In this document: positions 23,362 to 24,993 of the stretch, piece after piece
Layout of the letters: the number at the start of each line of letters is the position of its first letter
Position numbering within the stretch: position 1 is the first letter of the stretch
Assembly (NCBI GenBank): GCA_030842085.1
Contig: JAUUSE010000025.1
Span: forward strand, 1-24,993
DNA: 24,993 nucleotides
Reading direction: 5' to 3'
From: Timburyella sp030842085
GTDB lineage: Bacteria > Bacillota > Clostridia > Oscillospirales > Acutalibacteraceae
The notes under the pieces: model-generated
Told to the model about the DNA's origin: nothing
The model's database searches: none
The model's input: only the letters and a program-made list of their open reading frames with translations
Made by a program: the position numbers and the translations under genes

Positions 23362-23548
23362 CTAAGCGATTGCTTGTTAAACTATGATTTAAGCGGTGTA
23401 AGCGGACAACGCGATACGGTCTGCAAAGCGGCTATTGAAAGCGATAAGGACGATTACCATAAATATATTTTAAGGCCATTTACAAAGCCTGAGTCATATA
23501 TAATGCTTAAAAATGTAACATCTGGTGCGGCGGGAAGCAATCGCTTAG
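23362..23548. repeat. 187-bp segment bounded by a perfect 14-bp inverted repeat (possible MITE)
   Basis: CTAAGCGATTGCTT (23362-23375) and AAGCAATCGCTTAG (23535-23548) are exact reverse complements. The segment contains a weak 61-codon frame from a TTG at 23374 with no ribosome binding site, so probably no gene. The flanks share only ATG (23358-23360 and 23549-23551, leaving one base out of register), too short to prove a target duplication. A small non-autonomous mobile element or a long-range RNA/DNA hairpin are the options. Confidence 0.35.
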
Positions 23549-23756
23549 ATGTGCTGTAAACAGCTGTTTGCCGACCTTGAGTCCGGCTAAAGACGTCTCA
23601 TTATATCTAATAAATGATACAATGTGTATTTTTGTAGTCAGGTATCAATATTTGAATATTTTGATATTTCATAGAAATTCACCAATTTTTGATATTTTTC
23701 TTTATCCATTTGGCAGTTTATATGACGTATATATTCCAAAAGGCTCGAAAAATCAC

Positions 23757-23795
23757 AAACAGGTGTTGACAAAACCCCTGTTTTGATGTGATAAT
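23757..23795 (+). promoter_or_regulatory. rsmD-coaD promoter with operator-like inverted repeat over the -35
   Basis: A perfect TTGACA (23766-23771) and GATAAT (23790-23795) are spaced 18 bp. A perfect 7-bp inverted repeat, AAACAGG (23757-23763) with CCTGTTT (23777-23783), brackets the -35, placed where a repressor would block RNA polymerase. The expected transcript start near 23802 lies after the ATGs at 23788 and 23800, which supports the TTG at 23833 as the rsmD start. Confidence 0.55.
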
Positions 23796-23832
23796 ATCTA
23801 TGAATAAAAATTACTTAACGGCGGGGATATTT

Positions 23833-24375
23833 TTGCGTATAATAACCGGCATTGCTAAGAACAAGCCTTTAAAATCGCTTGAAGGCGAAAGCGTGCGGCC
23901 GACTACCTCAAGGGTAAAGGAAGCAATCTTCAGCGCAATACAGTTTGATATATTGGACCGAAGAGTACTGGACTTATTTGCCGGCACCGGCCAGCTTGGA
24001 CTGGAAGCGATGAGCCGCGGCGCGAAGTCATGTGTGTTTGTGGATGAAAGCCGTATGGCGGCAGAGATTATAAGGCAGAATATAAGGACTACAGGCCTTA
24101 CGGATAATACAAGAGTGGCCAATACATCGGCGCAGGAATATCTAAAAAGATGCGACAACATTTACGACCTTGTGTTTATAGACCCGCCGTATAACATGAA
24201 TGTGATAGACGATATACTCCGCCTGCTTAAAGACGTTTTGAGCGATGATGCCATTGTGGTATGTGAGCATTCATCGGAAATAAGTCTTAAAGAAAGCGTG
24301 TCGGATTTAAAGCTTTATAAGGTGTACAGATACGGCATAACCTCGGTAAGTATATACAAAAAGGGTGACTTTTGA
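23833..24375 (+). CDS. rsmD: 16S rRNA (guanine966-N2)-methyltransferase
   Basis: RsmD methylates G966 of 16S rRNA with S-adenosylmethionine during 30S assembly. The 180-aa product starts with the family's RIITGIAKNKPLKSLEG and RPTTSRVKEAIFSAI, then the SAM-binding motif LDLFAGTGQLGLEAMSRGA and the catalytic DPPY motif (FIDPPYN). The start is taken as TTG at 23833, which gives the typical N-terminus and has GGGGAT 5-7 nt upstream. An ATG at 23788 in the same frame would add 15 unusual residues and lies before the predicted transcript start. It is followed almost without gap by coaD, the common rsmD-coaD pair. Confidence 0.93.
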   Translation: MRIITGIAKNKPLKSLEGESVRPTTSRVKEAIFSAIQFDILDRRVLDLFAGTGQLGLEAMSRGAKSCVFVDESRMAAEIIRQNIRTTGLTDNTRVANTSAQEYLKRCDNIYDLVFIDPPYNMNVIDDILRLLKDVLSDDAIVVCEHSSEISLKESVSDLKLYKVYRYGITSVSIYKKGDF

Positions 24376-24383
24376 TTTTGAGC

Positions 24384-24872
24384 ATGGTAACGGCGATATG
24401 TCCGGGCAGTTTTGACCCCATAACGGTCGGGCATGTTGATATAATAAAACGCGCGGCAAATATGTTTGACAAAGTAATAGTTTTAGTGGCGCACAATAAA
24501 TCCAAGACCTCTACTTTTACTGTAGAGGAGCGGGTGGAGTTTATAAGGAGAGTTACTAAAGACATCCCAAACGTTGAGGCAGACTCGTTTGACGGGCTGC
24601 TTGTGGACTATGTAAGAGAAAAGGGCGCAAAGGCGATTGTCAAGGGGCTGCGGGCAGTATCTGATTTTGAGTACGAATTTCAGATGGCGCTTGTAAACAA
24701 AAAGCTCTATCCGCAGGCCGACACTATATTTTTGACTACATCTGCTGAGAATATGTATTTAAGCTCAAGCGTAGTAAAGCAGGTGGGCTCTATGGGCGGA
24801 GACATAAGTCCGTTTATTCCTACGCAGGTACTTGATGATATAAAAATTCGCTTAATGGAAAGGAAAGAATAG
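24384..24872 (+). CDS. coaD: Phosphopantetheine adenylyltransferase
   Basis: CoaD transfers AMP to 4'-phosphopantetheine, the penultimate step of coenzyme A synthesis. The 162-aa product has the nucleotidyltransferase TxGH signature in AICPGSFDPITVGHVDII, IVKGLRAVSDFEYEFQMA, and the C-terminal YLSSSVVKQVGSMGGDIS. The start is uncertain. ATG at 24384 (MVTAICPGSFDP) gives the usual family N-terminus and length, but AGGGTGA lies 15 nt away. In-frame TTGs at 24378 and 24372 are closer to it. The function is not affected. It belongs to one operon with rsmD. Confidence 0.94.
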   Translation: MVTAICPGSFDPITVGHVDIIKRAANMFDKVIVLVAHNKSKTSTFTVEERVEFIRRVTKDIPNVEADSFDGLLVDYVREKGAKAIVKGLRAVSDFEYEFQMALVNKKLYPQADTIFLTTSAENMYLSSSVVKQVGSMGGDISPFIPTQVLDDIKIRLMERKE

Positions 24873-24874
24873 TA

Positions 24875-24993
24875 ATGAATGTTGAAGAATTACTTGACCA
24901 GCTGGACGAGGTTATGGATATTGGGCTGGGACTTGGCAGCCGCTGGTGCATTGTAGACGCTGAGCAGATAAGGCTTCTTATAGACGACATCAG
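24875..24993 (+). CDS. Start of a small conserved-type acidic protein downstream of coaD (runs off window)
   Basis: The reading frame opens at the ATG at 24875, with AAGGAAAG about 8 nt upstream and 2 bp after the coaD stop. The 39 complete codons read MNVEELLDQLDEVMDIGLGL then SRWCIVDAEQIRLLIDDI. This resembles the short acidic helical protein of unknown function that often follows coaD in Clostridia (pattern: LLD.L...., then V.....I..LLD.I). It is clearly in the rsmD-coaD operon. No function can be assigned from the fragment. Confidence 0.65.
   Translation, partial: MNVEELLDQLDEVMDIGLGLGSRWCIVDAEQIRLLIDDI

Larger units (their letters stand above)
23344..23832. other. Gene-free interval between uvrC and rsmD
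   Basis: About 490 bp. It holds the inverted-repeat segment at 23362-23548, a 12-bp palindrome AAACAGCTGTTT at 23558-23569, and the rsmD promoter near its end. Two short open frames (61 and 72 codons) lack ribosome binding sites and coding character, so I do not call them genes. Confidence 0.5.

Noticed and set aside
23374..23786. Two small frames between uvrC and rsmD (61 and 72 codons)
   Set aside because: No ribosome binding sites, odd composition, one starting inside the inverted repeat and the other running through the rsmD promoter.

Overview
The window looks like chromosomal DNA from an anaerobic Firmicute of the class Clostridia, probably an uncultured gut-type lineage. The reasons are strong AGGAGG-type ribosome binding sites, TTGACA/TATAAT promoters, type III glutamine synthetase, a Ser46-type HPr, a BmrCD-like ABC exporter pair, and rsmD-coaD followed by a small acidic gene. 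Most of the window is housekeeping genes of moderate GC. From about 12.4 to 16.45 kb it is visibly AT-rich accessory DNA. No tRNA, rRNA, CRISPR array or intact transposase gene was seen.

Layout. 0-5.4 kb, minus strand: carA, then one 1344-codon ORF in which complete CarB is fused to complete DapF, then a 66-aa membrane protein. A promoter and an intrinsic terminator lie in the carA leader, so the operon looks attenuated. 5.8-7.9 kb, plus strand: glnN, monocistronic with its own promoter and terminator. 8.2-12.4 kb, minus strand: a MarR regulator followed by two overlapping ABC exporter half-transporters, one with a degenerate and one with a consensus ATPase site. Inverted operator-like arms flank the marR promoter, and a strong terminator ends the unit.

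12.4-16.45 kb, AT-rich: an unknown two-helix membrane protein (minus strand) with a terminator-like hairpin in its leader; a two-gene plus-strand unit with promoter and terminator, made of a minimal MNT-type nucleotidyltransferase and an unknown protein of about 486 aa split by a frameshift at a C6 run; then about 0.8 kb of apparently decayed sequence. The C-terminus of the split protein has the outline of a restriction-endonuclease fold with a changed catalytic motif. This is the best candidate here for an undescribed (defence, toxin-antitoxin or phase-variable) module, but its function is not shown by the sequence.

16.5-25 kb, plus strand: an ArsC/Spx-family protein; a MIF-like tautomerase; a zinc/manganese-type ABC transporter (ATPase plus permease, no binding protein nearby); rimM-trmD; HPr behind a promoter and a structured leader of about 180 nt; uvrC; a 14-bp inverted repeat bounding a 187-bp segment; and rsmD-coaD with the start of a conserved small gene running off the window.
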